DNA of 10,935 nucleotides from a bacterium. GTDB taxonomy: Bacteria > DYJV01 > JALVYZ01. Made by a program: the position numbers and the translations under genes. The notes under the pieces are model-generated. The model saw only the letters and a program-made list of their open reading frames with translations, was not told where the DNA came from and did not search any database. This document shows positions 1 to 6,338 of this stretch, in pieces. The DNA lies in assembly GCA_027037705.1 (NCBI GenBank), contig JALVYZ010000246.1:1-10935 (forward strand), written 5' to 3'. The stretch's first letter is position 1; each line of letters opens with the position of its first letter.

Positions 1-1153
1 AAAAATGTAAAAAGAAATGTTGTGGGAAATATATTAAAGGGAGAACTAAAATTAAATACTTAATAATATTTATCTTTGCAGGTAAATTTTTAATAATAAA
101 TTGAAATCCATATGCAGATATAAATGCATAAAATACAAGCATTGGTATAAAATATTGATTACCTGAAATATACAATGAATCTATACTTAATTTTTTTTCA
201 CTAAAAGTAAAATATGCAAGTAATACTGAATAAGAAAAAAACGCTAATAAGAAATACCAAAATAATCTTTTACTTTTCTTCCATAAAAAAAAACAACCCA
301 GAAAAAAAAAGAAAAAAGAAAAATACTGGAATTGTCTTGAAAGTAGAATAAAAATATTTTTAATAGCATAATACCATTTTTCTAAATCTACTGAAAACAA
401 TGATTTTGCTACATCAACACTTGAAGATTTTCCATAGGCTTTTCTTAAAATAGTATGAAATAATAAAGATAAATTAGGTGAAGGAGACATATTTAAAAGA
501 GTATCTTTACAGCTCCTTATCATAAGATACACTACATTTAAAGAACCTAAAAAAAACAAAAACAAAGAAAACAAAAAATTTCTAATAAAATTTCTAAAAT
601 GTAAAATAATTACTAATAAAAGTGGGATTATTAAAAAAAAAGTTGTTTGATGAAGACCTAATGATAAACCTAATAAAAAAGATATAATAAATTGATATTT
701 CACATTGTATTCATATAAGCTTTTATATCCAATAAAAAAAATAATAAAAATCAAAAAAGTATTTAATGGATAAAATTTTGCAACACAAGCTTGACTTACG
801 AATGAATACGAGGAAAGCAATAAGAAAACATAAAAAAGTTGAGTAGATAAATTAAATCGTTCTTTAATTTCTAAAAACTCACAACCCAAAATGAGCAATG
901 ATGTAGCAATAAAACTTGAAACAAGCACAACTTTTAATGGAATATTTCCAAATGGCAAAAAAGTAAAAAACTTTGATATTAATAGATAAACAGGATATCC
1001 TGAAGGATGGGCAATACCAAGACCATAAGAAGCTGCAACAAGTTCTCCTGCATCCCCTGTATTAATTGTTTTAGATTGTAAATAAAAAAAAACAAAAAAA
1101 AATAGGGGATATAAAATCCCCCATTTAATTTTTGAGTTATATTTTATTATCAT
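1..1153 (-). CDS. DUF2723 / TMEM260-like multi-pass membrane glycosyltransferase (3' end cut by window)
   Basis: My own reverse-strand translation from ATG at 1153 stays open to the window edge, giving at least 384 codons with no stop. The protein is very hydrophobic (Phe/Leu/Ile-rich) with about nine or ten predicted membrane spans. Residues 29-70 carry the DUF2723 signature: T-x-DAGEL (D34, E37), then GIAHPSGYPVY (H49, P50, P54), then LPFGN. Further family landmarks are SQACVAKFYPLN at 120-131, GLSLGLHQT at 162-170, YLMIR at 209-213 and RKAYG at 237-241. The family is GT-C-like; human TMEM260 is an ER protein O-mannosyltransferase, while the bacterial members are mostly uncharacterised. The start lies 2 nt beyond the pilin stop, with GAGAG at 1170-1166 as a rather distant ribosome binding site, so translation is probably coupled to the pilin. 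I infer, without proof, that it transfers sugar to pilin or another exported protein. Family assignment is firm; acceptor and donor are unknown. The gene contains several A9/T9 runs. Confidence 0.85.
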   Translation of the reverse strand, partial: MIIKYNSKIKWGILYPLFFFVFFYLQSKTINTGDAGELVAASYGLGIAHPSGYPVYLLISKFFTFLPFGNIPLKVVLVSSFIATSLLILGCEFLEIKERFNLSTQLFYVFLLLSSYSFVSQACVAKFYPLNTFLIFIIFFIGYKSLYEYNVKYQFIISFLLGLSLGLHQTTFFLIIPLLLVIILHFRNFIRNFLFSLFLFFLGSLNVVYLMIRSCKDTLLNMSPSPNLSLLFHTILRKAYGKSSSVDVAKSLFSVDLEKWYYAIKNIFILLSRQFQYFSFFFFFLGCFFLWKKSKRLFWYFLLAFFSYSVLLAYFTFSEKKLSIDSLYISGNQYFIPMLVFYAFISAYGFQFIIKNLPAKINIIKYLILVLPLIYFPQHFFLHF

Positions 1154-1155
1154 TA

Positions 1156-1560
1156 TTACCAAATACTCTCATCAACTCCACCCTTACCTGAATCATAAGT
1201 TACAACCTTATTATATACTGTATTAGAAATTGAGAATGAAAAAGTATTACCAGCTTCACCATAATTCAAAAAAGAATTATTTCTACTTAATGTAAATGTA
1301 TCACCGTTATCAAAACCTACTATGTCACCATCACTTAAGCTAGATGGATAACTTCCTGTATCTGCAAAATAAGCTTCTATACTATTTGCAATATTTTTAG
1401 CATCTGAAACTGCAGAAGCTTTTGCCGCTCTCTCTTTGTATTTGTTGTACTGAGGAATAGCAATAGCAGCTAAAATTCCTATAATTGCAACAACTACTAA
1501 TAGCTCAATTAATGTAAAACCTTTTCTTTCTTTTAATTTTTTTCTTAAATCTGATATCAT
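1156..1560 (-). CDS. pilA: Type IV pilin (major pilin-like, class III leader)
   Basis: A 134-residue prepilin. A short basic leader (residues 1-14, ending RKG) precedes the cleavage site G14/F15. The mature protein starts [20 protein letters not shown], with Phe at position +1 and the essential Glu at +5 (E19), followed by the usual long hydrophobic N-terminal helix. PilD-type prepilin peptidase would cleave and N-methylate it; the subunit then packs into a pilus at the inner membrane. The 120-residue mature chain has the common [13 protein letters not shown] segment after the helix. Its C-terminal half is rich in Ser, Thr, Asn and Gly, and ends in a Gly-Lys-Gly-Gly stretch. There are no cysteines, so the disulfide-bounded D-region of classic PilA is absent. 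A strong ribosome binding site (GGAGGG) lies 5 nt before ATG. It sits 59 nt after fliH and just before a DUF2723 glycosyltransferase. A GspG-like pseudopilin is the alternative, but no type II secretion genes are visible. Confidence 0.88.
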   Translation of the reverse strand: MISDLRKKLKERKGFTLIELLVVVAIIGILAAIAIPQYNKYKERAAKASAVSDAKNIANSIEAYFADTGSYPSSLSDGDIVGFDNGDTFTLSRNNSFLNYGEAGNTFSFSISNTVYNKVVTYDSGKGGVDESIW

Positions 1561-1587
1561 TTTTCCCTCCTTTTTTATTTTTTAGCT

Positions 1588-1612
1588 TTTTTAATCTATA
1601 TCTAATTAAAAA
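1588..1612. repeat. A/T-only inverted repeat between fliH and the pilin gene
   Basis: An 8-bp perfect inverted repeat, tttttaat (1588-1595) and attaaaaa (1605-1612), flanks a 9-nt spacer. It lacks G-C pairs, so the hairpin would be weak; it overlaps the proposed pilin promoter. It might act as a poor terminator after fliH or may simply reflect base composition. Confidence 0.25.
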
Positions 1613-1623
1613 TAAAAAATCAA
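1595..1623 (-). promoter_or_regulatory. Possible sigma-70 promoter for the pilin gene
   Basis: On the minus strand TTGATT (1623-1618) and TATAGA (1600-1595) are separated by exactly 17 nt of A/T-only sequence apart from one G. Each hexamer matches four of six consensus positions. The predicted start, near 1588, gives a leader of about 27 nt ending in GGAGGG. The -35 overlaps the fliH stop codon. In such AT-rich DNA matches of this quality occur by chance, so this is tentative; the pilin could also be read through from fliH. Confidence 0.35.
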
Positions 1624-2438
1624 GAAAAATTTTTGTTTATTATAGCTCTCTCTAATTCAAAGATTTGTTCTTCTATTCTTAAATCGTAATCGCCAAAATT
1701 GGTTTCTATTATACAACCACCTGGAGTAATTTCAGTACTTTTTTCAATTTCTAAATTCTTTACATTATATAAATCCTTTAATTCATTCATTTTATTAAAA
1801 ATAAATTCAAATTGTGATGTATTTAACTTTATCTTTAAATAACTCTTATCAACAATTTTTTCAAGAGCTATTTTTAGATTTTCAAGTAGAATTTCATTTT
1901 TAAAAACTTCTAACTCTTTCTTAATAATCTTTTCAGCAAACTTCACAATTAACTTTCCTAATTTATTTCCATTCTCTTTAACAACTTTATTTTCAAAATT
2001 AGCTAAATTCATTATTAACTCTTTTAATTCTTCAATTCTCTTTTGAACTTCCTCTTTTCCTTCTTCAAATCCTTTTTTAAATCCTTCGTCAAAACCTTCA
2101 TTATAAGCCTGTTGTCTTATATTTTCATATTGCTTTTGCGCATCTTCTAATATCTTTTCGGCTTCTTTTTTCTTTTCTTTAATATAATTAAAGATTTCAC
2201 TTTCAGCGTCCTGTTTTTTCTTTTTATAATATAATTCAATACTTTTTTGATAATCCTCTTTTGTCAGCTCACCTTCTTCTGAAAACAAATTTTTAAATTT
2301 TTCTTCTTTTTCAACATTAAATTCAGGAATAAATTCTCTTTTAATATTAAAATTGGATAATGGATCCTTTTGACTTTTTATTACATTATCTGACTCATCA
2401 AAATTAATAAATTGAAAAGGTTTTATATTTTTAGACAA
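1620..2438 (-). CDS. fliH: Flagellar export apparatus protein FliH
   Basis: A 272-residue, Lys/Glu-rich protein in the usual FliH place after fliG. FliH binds the export ATPase FliI, holding it in check and docking it at the C-ring. Residues about 60-145 are predicted coiled coil. Within them is the glycine ladder typical of FliH, G115-x3-G119-x3-G123-x3-G127 (EGFDEGFKKGFEEGKEE). The C-terminal part (about 150-270) resembles the FliH/YscL/V-ATPase E-subunit domain, including FAEKIIKKEL and a PGGCIIET segment. The start codon is TTG (2438-2436), not ATG. It is well supported by GGAGGT 7 nt upstream, and no ATG lies near the N-terminus. It overlaps the end of fliG by 8 nt. The expected neighbour fliI is not downstream; a pilin gene follows instead. 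The call is secure by position and motif, as FliH sequences are poorly conserved. Confidence 0.88.
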   Translation of the reverse strand: MSKNIKPFQFINFDESDNVIKSQKDPLSNFNIKREFIPEFNVEKEEKFKNLFSEEGELTKEDYQKSIELYYKKKKQDAESEIFNYIKEKKKEAEKILEDAQKQYENIRQQAYNEGFDEGFKKGFEEGKEEVQKRIEELKELIMNLANFENKVVKENGNKLGKLIVKFAEKIIKKELEVFKNEILLENLKIALEKIVDKSYLKIKLNTSQFEFIFNKMNELKDLYNVKNLEIEKSTEITPGGCIIETNFGDYDLRIEEQIFELERAIINKNFS

Positions 2439-3441
2439 CTACTTCACCTCCTCCTTTAGCAATAACAATTTTACCCTCATCAGCAAGTCTTCTTGCAACT
2501 TGAATTATATTCTGTTGAGCCTGTTCAACATCAGACAATCTTACAGGTCCCATTGTTTCAAGGTCTTCTTTTATCATTTCAGCAGCTCTCTTTGACATAT
2601 TACTAAATATTTTTTCTTTAACTTGATCACTTGCTGCTTTAAGTGCAAGTAATAAATCTTCATTACTAACTTCTTTAAGTATTGTTTGTATTCCTCTATC
2701 ATCAACATGAATAAGATCTTCAAATACAAACATTTTCCTTCTAATTTCTTCTGCTAATTCAGGCTCTTTCTCTTCAATCTCTGCCATTACTTTCTCTTCA
2801 ACTTCTTTTGGCACATTATTCATTATTTCTGCAACAGGCTCAATTCCTCCAACCTGATGAGATTCTGTTCCACCAGCTGATTTAACTTCTTCTTCTAAAG
2901 CATCTTCTAATTCTTTTACTACTTCAGGGGATACTGTTTCTAATTTTGCAATTCTTAATATAACATCTGGCTGAAGACTTTCTGGGAGAAAAGATAAAGT
3001 TTTAGCTGCCTGTTGCGGATCTAAATGAGCTAAAATAACAGCTATTGTCTGAGGATGCTCTGATTTAATAAAATTTGCAATCATTTTAGGATCAACATTT
3101 AACAAAGTATAAAAAGGCTGTTTGGATAATGGAGTTCCAACTTTTTTTATTAATTCGGCAGCTTTCTCTTTACCAAAGGCTTTTTCAAGAATATTTTTTA
3201 TATTATCAATTCCAACACCAATAGAATGTTCTTCCCCAAGTTCTTTTAAGAATTCATTTGCTATTTCATCAATTTCTTTTGGAGATAATTCTCCTAATAG
3301 AGCCATCTCGTTACTGAGAGCATGTAACTCATATTCATTCAATTTTCTTAAAATTTTTGCAGCATTTTCTTCACCAATAGCTAATAATAGCGCTGCAGCT
3401 TTTCTCTTTTTTGAATAACCTTCCTGATTTTTTTGTGGCAT
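2431..3441 (-). CDS. fliG: Flagellar motor switch protein FliG
   Basis: A 336-residue protein, normal FliG length. FliG forms the upper C-ring: its N-terminal domain binds the FliF tail at the MS ring and its C-terminal domain meets the stator to generate torque and switch rotation. The N-domain covers about 1-100 (KAAALLLAIGEENAAKILR near 14-32). The middle domain holds the conserved EHPQ motif at 128-131, followed by TIAVILAHLDPQQAA. The C-terminal domain (about 195-336) has MFVFEDLIHVDDRGIQ with the charged torque-helix residues, then KRAAEMIKEDLE and GPVRLSDVE. ATG at 3441 overlaps the fliF stop as TAATG, with AAGGAG 9 nt upstream, so translation is coupled to FliF, its binding partner. 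Its last codons contain the fliH ribosome binding site. Confidence 0.97.
   Translation of the reverse strand: MPQKNQEGYSKKRKAAALLLAIGEENAAKILRKLNEYELHALSNEMALLGELSPKEIDEIANEFLKELGEEHSIGVGIDNIKNILEKAFGKEKAAELIKKVGTPLSKQPFYTLLNVDPKMIANFIKSEHPQTIAVILAHLDPQQAAKTLSFLPESLQPDVILRIAKLETVSPEVVKELEDALEEEVKSAGGTESHQVGGIEPVAEIMNNVPKEVEEKVMAEIEEKEPELAEEIRRKMFVFEDLIHVDDRGIQTILKEVSNEDLLLALKAASDQVKEKIFSNMSKRAAEMIKEDLETMGPVRLSDVEQAQQNIIQVARRLADEGKIVIAKGGGEVVV
2446..2451 (-). promoter_or_regulatory. Ribosome binding site for fliH, inside fliG
   Basis: GGAGGT, part of a longer AAAGGAGGAGGTGA run at 2457-2444, ends 7 nt before the TTG start of fliH. The same bases encode the Lys-Gly-Gly-Gly near the FliG C-terminus. 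This site decides the TTG start. Confidence 0.75.
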
Positions 3442-5078
3442 TAAGTTCTACTCCTTAACCATTCTTTTATTAATCCTACAACTTTATCAGGATCCTCATC
3501 TAATAACTTAACTATTTTATCTTTTGGTTTTAACTTTTTCTCTTTTTTAACTTCAAACTCTTCTTTAACACCTTCTGAAATCTCTTCTTCTCTTTTTAAG
3601 ATTTGTCTCTCTATCTCTTCAACTGTCTTTGGTATTTCTGTAACAACTTCAGGTGGTTGAATCCTCTGTAATAAAATTTTTAATATTGGCTTTATTATAA
3701 AGAAAAATATAATAAATATTATTAAAATAGTCAAACCATATTTTACACCCATCATAATCAAAGATGTTAATTTCTCTTTTTTTAGCTCTTTATTTAATTT
3801 TTCAATTTCATTATAATTAAATGCAACATTTGCTATTTCTATTTGATCCTTTCTATTTGGATCAAATCCAATTGCTTTTTTTACAATTTCTTTAAAAACT
3901 TCCATTTCTTTTGGAGAACGAGGGATATATTCTTTTACAGTTTTTTTACCTTTTTTTACCTCTTTATAAGTTCCATCTACCAGAACAGCGACAGACAATC
4001 TTTTAATTACTCCAATAGGTTTTTCTGTGTGGCTTACAATTTTACTAACTTCATAATTTACAATTTCGTGTTCTTTATTCTTTGCAAGAGGTAAGATTGA
4101 ACCACCCTTTTTCTTTTGTTGAACCATTACAGATGGAACATTGGACGCAACACCTGGAATCCCACCTTTTACCTGATTCTGTGCATAAACTTTTTCTACA
4201 TCTTTTTCATGACTTCTTTCTGCAACATTTTCTGGATCAAAAATTTCTTTTGTTTCTTTCATTTTAGTAAAATCTAAATCTGCATTTACTCTTACAACAA
4301 CTTTTCCTCTACCAACAACTTTTTCCAACATAGATTGAATTTCTCTTTTATAATAATTCTCAACTCTTTTTTTATATTCAATTTTTTTCTGCACTCCTGC
4401 TGTTACATCTTCATTTTCTTTCAATTTATCTGTTAAAACATTCCCTAAATTATCTAATACTACTACATTATCAGGTTTTAATCCTTCAATACTATTTGCT
4501 ACTAAATTTACAATTGCTTTTATCTGTTCAACTTTTAATGTTGAATAACCTGGCTCATAAGTAATAATAACAGAAGCAGTTGGAGGATTTTGTTCATCTT
4601 TAAATAAACTTTCTTTTGGTGTAACAATGTGAACTCTTGCAGTTTTTATACCTCTAATTGTCTCAATTGACCTTGCAAGCTCGCCTTGAACTGCTCTCAT
4701 ATAATTTATTTTTTGAACAAATTCTGTTACTCCAAAACTTGTTTTGTCAAAAATTTCAAATCCAACTCCACTTCCTCCTGGAATTCCAGATTTAGCTAAC
4801 ATCATTCTAATTTCATATACTCTACTTTTTGGAACTTTTATTGTTCCAGTACGTTCATCTATTTTATAACTAATTCTATTTTTCTTTAAAAATTCTATAA
4901 TTTCACCAGATTGTTCCATTGGAATATTATAATATAAAGCCACATAATTTCCAGAGCCTTTATAGGAAATAAATATAATAGAAGATGTTATCAAAAACAT
5001 TATCAATCCCAAAATAATTATCTTTTTTGTCATTGAAAGTTCATTAAACTTCTTTAACAAGTTTTGTAATTGTTCCAT
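3441..5078 (-). CDS. fliF: Flagellar MS-ring protein FliF
   Basis: A 545-residue protein, the usual FliF size. About 34 copies build the MS ring in the inner membrane, the base on which rod, export gate and C-ring assemble. A first membrane helix lies at about 19-38 and a second at about 440-462. Between them is the periplasmic YscJ/FliF ring-building region, with SGIPGGSGVGFEIFDKTSFG near 90-110 and GELARSIETIRGIKTARVHIVTP following. The cytoplasmic tail ends in DKIVKLLDEDPDKVVGLIKEWL, the helical segment that binds FliG. ATG at 5078 follows an AGGGGG ribosome binding site. The gene begins 20 nt after fliE and overlaps fliG by one base. Nothing is missing or truncated. Confidence 0.97.
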   Translation of the reverse strand: MEQLQNLLKKFNELSMTKKIIILGLIMFLITSSIIFISYKGSGNYVALYYNIPMEQSGEIIEFLKKNRISYKIDERTGTIKVPKSRVYEIRMMLAKSGIPGGSGVGFEIFDKTSFGVTEFVQKINYMRAVQGELARSIETIRGIKTARVHIVTPKESLFKDEQNPPTASVIITYEPGYSTLKVEQIKAIVNLVANSIEGLKPDNVVVLDNLGNVLTDKLKENEDVTAGVQKKIEYKKRVENYYKREIQSMLEKVVGRGKVVVRVNADLDFTKMKETKEIFDPENVAERSHEKDVEKVYAQNQVKGGIPGVASNVPSVMVQQKKKGGSILPLAKNKEHEIVNYEVSKIVSHTEKPIGVIKRLSVAVLVDGTYKEVKKGKKTVKEYIPRSPKEMEVFKEIVKKAIGFDPNRKDQIEIANVAFNYNEIEKLNKELKKEKLTSLIMMGVKYGLTILIIFIIFFFIIKPILKILLQRIQPPEVVTEIPKTVEEIERQILKREEEISEGVKEEFEVKKEKKLKPKDKIVKLLDEDPDKVVGLIKEWLRSRT

Positions 5079-5098
5079 TATATTACCCCCTGCTATAA

Positions 5099-5389
5099 TT
5101 AAACCTGCATTCTCATAATATCTTGATATGCCTGTACTAACTTATTTCTTATCTGTAAAAACAATTGCAAAGACACATCAGCTTTCTCCATTGCTAATAC
5201 AACCTTTGTAATATCTTTTTCCTCTCCTTTTAAAAATCTTTCTATTGTTTTATCAGAATCAATTTGTTTTTCATTCACATCATCAATATAATTTTTTATT
5301 AAATCCATAAAATTACTATCTTTTTTTTCTGTTTTCTTATTCTCATTTATAATTGTAGTTAATGGATTATTACTAATTTGATTAATCAT
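5099..5389 (-). CDS. fliE: Flagellar hook-basal body protein FliE
   Basis: A 96-residue protein matching FliE in size. FliE is the junction that joins the MS ring and export gate to the proximal rod protein FlgB, and is itself exported. The conserved C-terminal half is visible: KVVLAMEKADVSLQLFLQIRNKL followed by AYQDIMRMQV at the end. The N-terminal half is polar and variable, as is usual. The ribosome binding site AGGAGG overlaps the flgC stop codon (TAAGGAGG), 5 nt before ATG. The order flgB-flgC-fliE-fliF is classical and supports the call. Confidence 0.95.
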   Translation of the reverse strand: MINQISNNPLTTIINENKKTEKKDSNFMDLIKNYIDDVNEKQIDSDKTIERFLKGEEKDITKVVLAMEKADVSLQLFLQIRNKLVQAYQDIMRMQV

Positions 5390-5399
5390 AATTACCTCC

Positions 5400-5828
5400 T
5401 TATACTCTTAAAATATCTATTGTTCTTGAAACCATATCCTTAGCACTTCTCATAACTTGCACATTTGCTTCATAACTTCTTGAAGCATTAATTAAATTTA
5501 CCATTTCTTCCATTAGGTTTATATTTGGCATTTTGACATACCCATCTTTATCTGCATCAGGATTAGAGGGATCATATTTTAATATTGGAGGTCTGTTGTC
5601 TTCAACTATATTTTTAACTTTTACTGTTTCTAATTCTAATTGATTTGCAAAACTATTTTTATTTTCAATAGGAGAAGCTTCAAAAACAACATCTTTCCTT
5701 TTATATGGTCCTCCTTCAGGAGTACGAGTAGTATTAATATTTGCAATATTACTTGAAATTACATTAATTCTTAGTCTTTCTGCACTCATACCACTTGCTG
5801 AAATATTAAATGCAGTTAAAAAACTCAT
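5400..5828 (-). CDS. flgC: Flagellar basal-body rod protein FlgC
   Basis: A 142-residue proximal rod protein, normal length. It carries the rod/hook N-terminal motif ASGMSAERLRINVISSNIAN (11-30) that forms the helical D0 region. The FlgC-specific EGGPYKRKDVVFE follows, then YDPSNPDADKDGYVKMPN, which is diagnostic for FlgC. The C-terminal D0 helix contains EEMVNLINASRSYEANV. It is secreted through the flagellar type III apparatus and has no cleavable signal. ATG at 5828 overlaps the flgB stop as TAATG. Its ribosome binding site AGGAGGT is encoded in the last FlgB codons, so the two rod proteins are translationally coupled. Confidence 0.97.
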   Translation of the reverse strand: MSFLTAFNISASGMSAERLRINVISSNIANINTTRTPEGGPYKRKDVVFEASPIENKNSFANQLELETVKVKNIVEDNRPPILKYDPSNPDADKDGYVKMPNINLMEEMVNLINASRSYEANVQVMRSAKDMVSRTIDILRV

Positions 5829-6226
5829 TATTTACCTCCTTGAGTGATTGAATCTTTTAACATTCTAACTTTTTTAGTAAAAATTTGAATATACGAATTA
5901 TAAAGCAATTGATTTTTTGCCATTTTAGCCATTTCTCTATCAAGGTCAACATTATTGTTGTCATTCCCTATAACAGTACTATTACATTCCTCTATTTTAA
6001 CTGAATTTAAATCTGAAGAGTTGTTGGATAATGATATGTGTTTGGAATTTGTTGTTTCTAATTTTAATTTTGAGTCAGGTGTCAAAATTTTATTAAATTC
6101 TTTTTCAAAGTCAAGATTTTTACACCTATAATTTGGAGTATTGATATTAGCAATGTTAGAGCTTATAACATCATGTTTTATTGCTCTTAATCTCATTGCT
6201 ATGGAAAGTTCTTTTAAGATATCCAT
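5828..6226 (-). CDS. flgB: Flagellar basal-body rod protein FlgB
   Basis: A proximal rod protein of 132 residues from the start chosen here. The N-terminal rod motif is SSNIANINTPNY at about 22-33, followed by LDFEKEF. The C-terminal rod helix includes the VDLDREMAKMAKNQLLYNSYIQ segment. The open frame extends upstream to a TTG at 6274, but that codon lies in the terminator U-tract and promoter, has no ribosome binding site, and would add 16 residues unlike FlgB N-termini. Two adjacent ATGs (6229 and 6226) follow GGAGG at 6236-6232. The second has the better spacing (5 nt against 2) and matches the usual distance to NIAN. It is the first gene of the flagellar operon. FlgB, FlgC and FliE meet physically at the base of the rod. 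Confidence 0.93.
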   Translation of the reverse strand: MDILKELSIAMRLRAIKHDVISSNIANINTPNYRCKNLDFEKEFNKILTPDSKLKLETTNSKHISLSNNSSDLNSVKIEECNSTVIGNDNNNVDLDREMAKMAKNQLLYNSYIQIFTKKVRMLKDSITQGGK

Positions 6227-6231
6227 CATTG

Positions 6232-6236
6232 CCTCC
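6232..6236 (-). promoter_or_regulatory. Ribosome binding site for flgB
   Basis: GGAGG lies 2 nt before ATG 6229 and 5 nt before ATG 6226. It decides the flgB start against the longer TTG-initiated frame. Confidence 0.7.
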
Positions 6237-6257
6237 ACTTCCTTTTTAAAGAGTGAA

Positions 6258-6274
6258 AGCAATAATTGTTCCAA
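6258..6274 (-). promoter_or_regulatory. Sigma-54 (-24/-12) type promoter for the flgB operon
   Basis: The minus strand reads TTGGAAC, AATTA, TTGCT. The -24 GG (6272-6271) and -12 GC (6260-6259) are separated by exactly 10 nt, as required for RpoN. Against the consensus YTGGCACG-N4-TTGCW only C-to-A and G-to-A differ within the -24 block. The predicted start is the A near 6247, giving a leader of about 18-21 nt that contains GGAGG. It follows the ribosomal operon terminator directly, where a new promoter is needed. Sigma-54 control of rod and basal-body genes is known in several bacteria. An activator site was not identified. Confidence 0.7.
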
Positions 6275-6305
6275 AAAAAAAGCCCTGCCATTTGGCAGGG
6301 CTTTT
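6273..6305 (-). terminator. Rho-independent terminator of the ribosomal/alpha operon
   Basis: A 12-bp perfect stem (6278-6289 with 6294-6305), whose core is GCCCTGCC/GGCAGGGC, encloses a 4-nt loop. On the minus strand it runs into nine T residues (6281-6273). It begins 33 nt past the rplQ stop. It is the only GC-rich hairpin in the window. On the plus strand only four T residues follow, so it works chiefly for minus-strand transcripts. Confidence 0.93.
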
Positions 6306-6338
6306 AAAATCTTAAAAATTTTATTATTTTAAATATTT

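Noticed and set aside
1-1153. Non-coding left arm or decayed gene
   Set aside because: Reverse-strand reading gives an unbroken 384-codon frame with clear family motifs, so this is an intact gene cut by the window edge.
1588-1612. A/T inverted repeat as a true terminator after fliH
   Set aside because: The stem has no G-C pair and would be unstable, especially in a thermophile; kept only as a low-confidence repeat.
1639-1644. Perfect TATAAT on the minus strand near the end of fliH
   Set aside because: No acceptable -35 lies 16-18 nt upstream (the nearest TTGAAT is only 10 nt away), and it is part of conserved-frame Ala-Ile-Ile codons. Likely chance in AT-rich DNA.
3122-3418. Plus-strand open frame of 98 codons opposite fliG
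   Set aside because: It lies wholly within conserved fliG, has Phe/Ser-rich composition typical of antisense reading of AT-rich genes, and shows no recognisable motif. The same applies to the other plus-strand frames at 3843, 4082, 6141, 6592, 7243, 7539, 8922, 9271 and 10646.
6227-6274. N-terminal extension of FlgB from a TTG at 6274
   Set aside because: The codon falls in the terminator U-tract and sigma-54-like promoter, has no ribosome binding site, and the added residues do not resemble FlgB.
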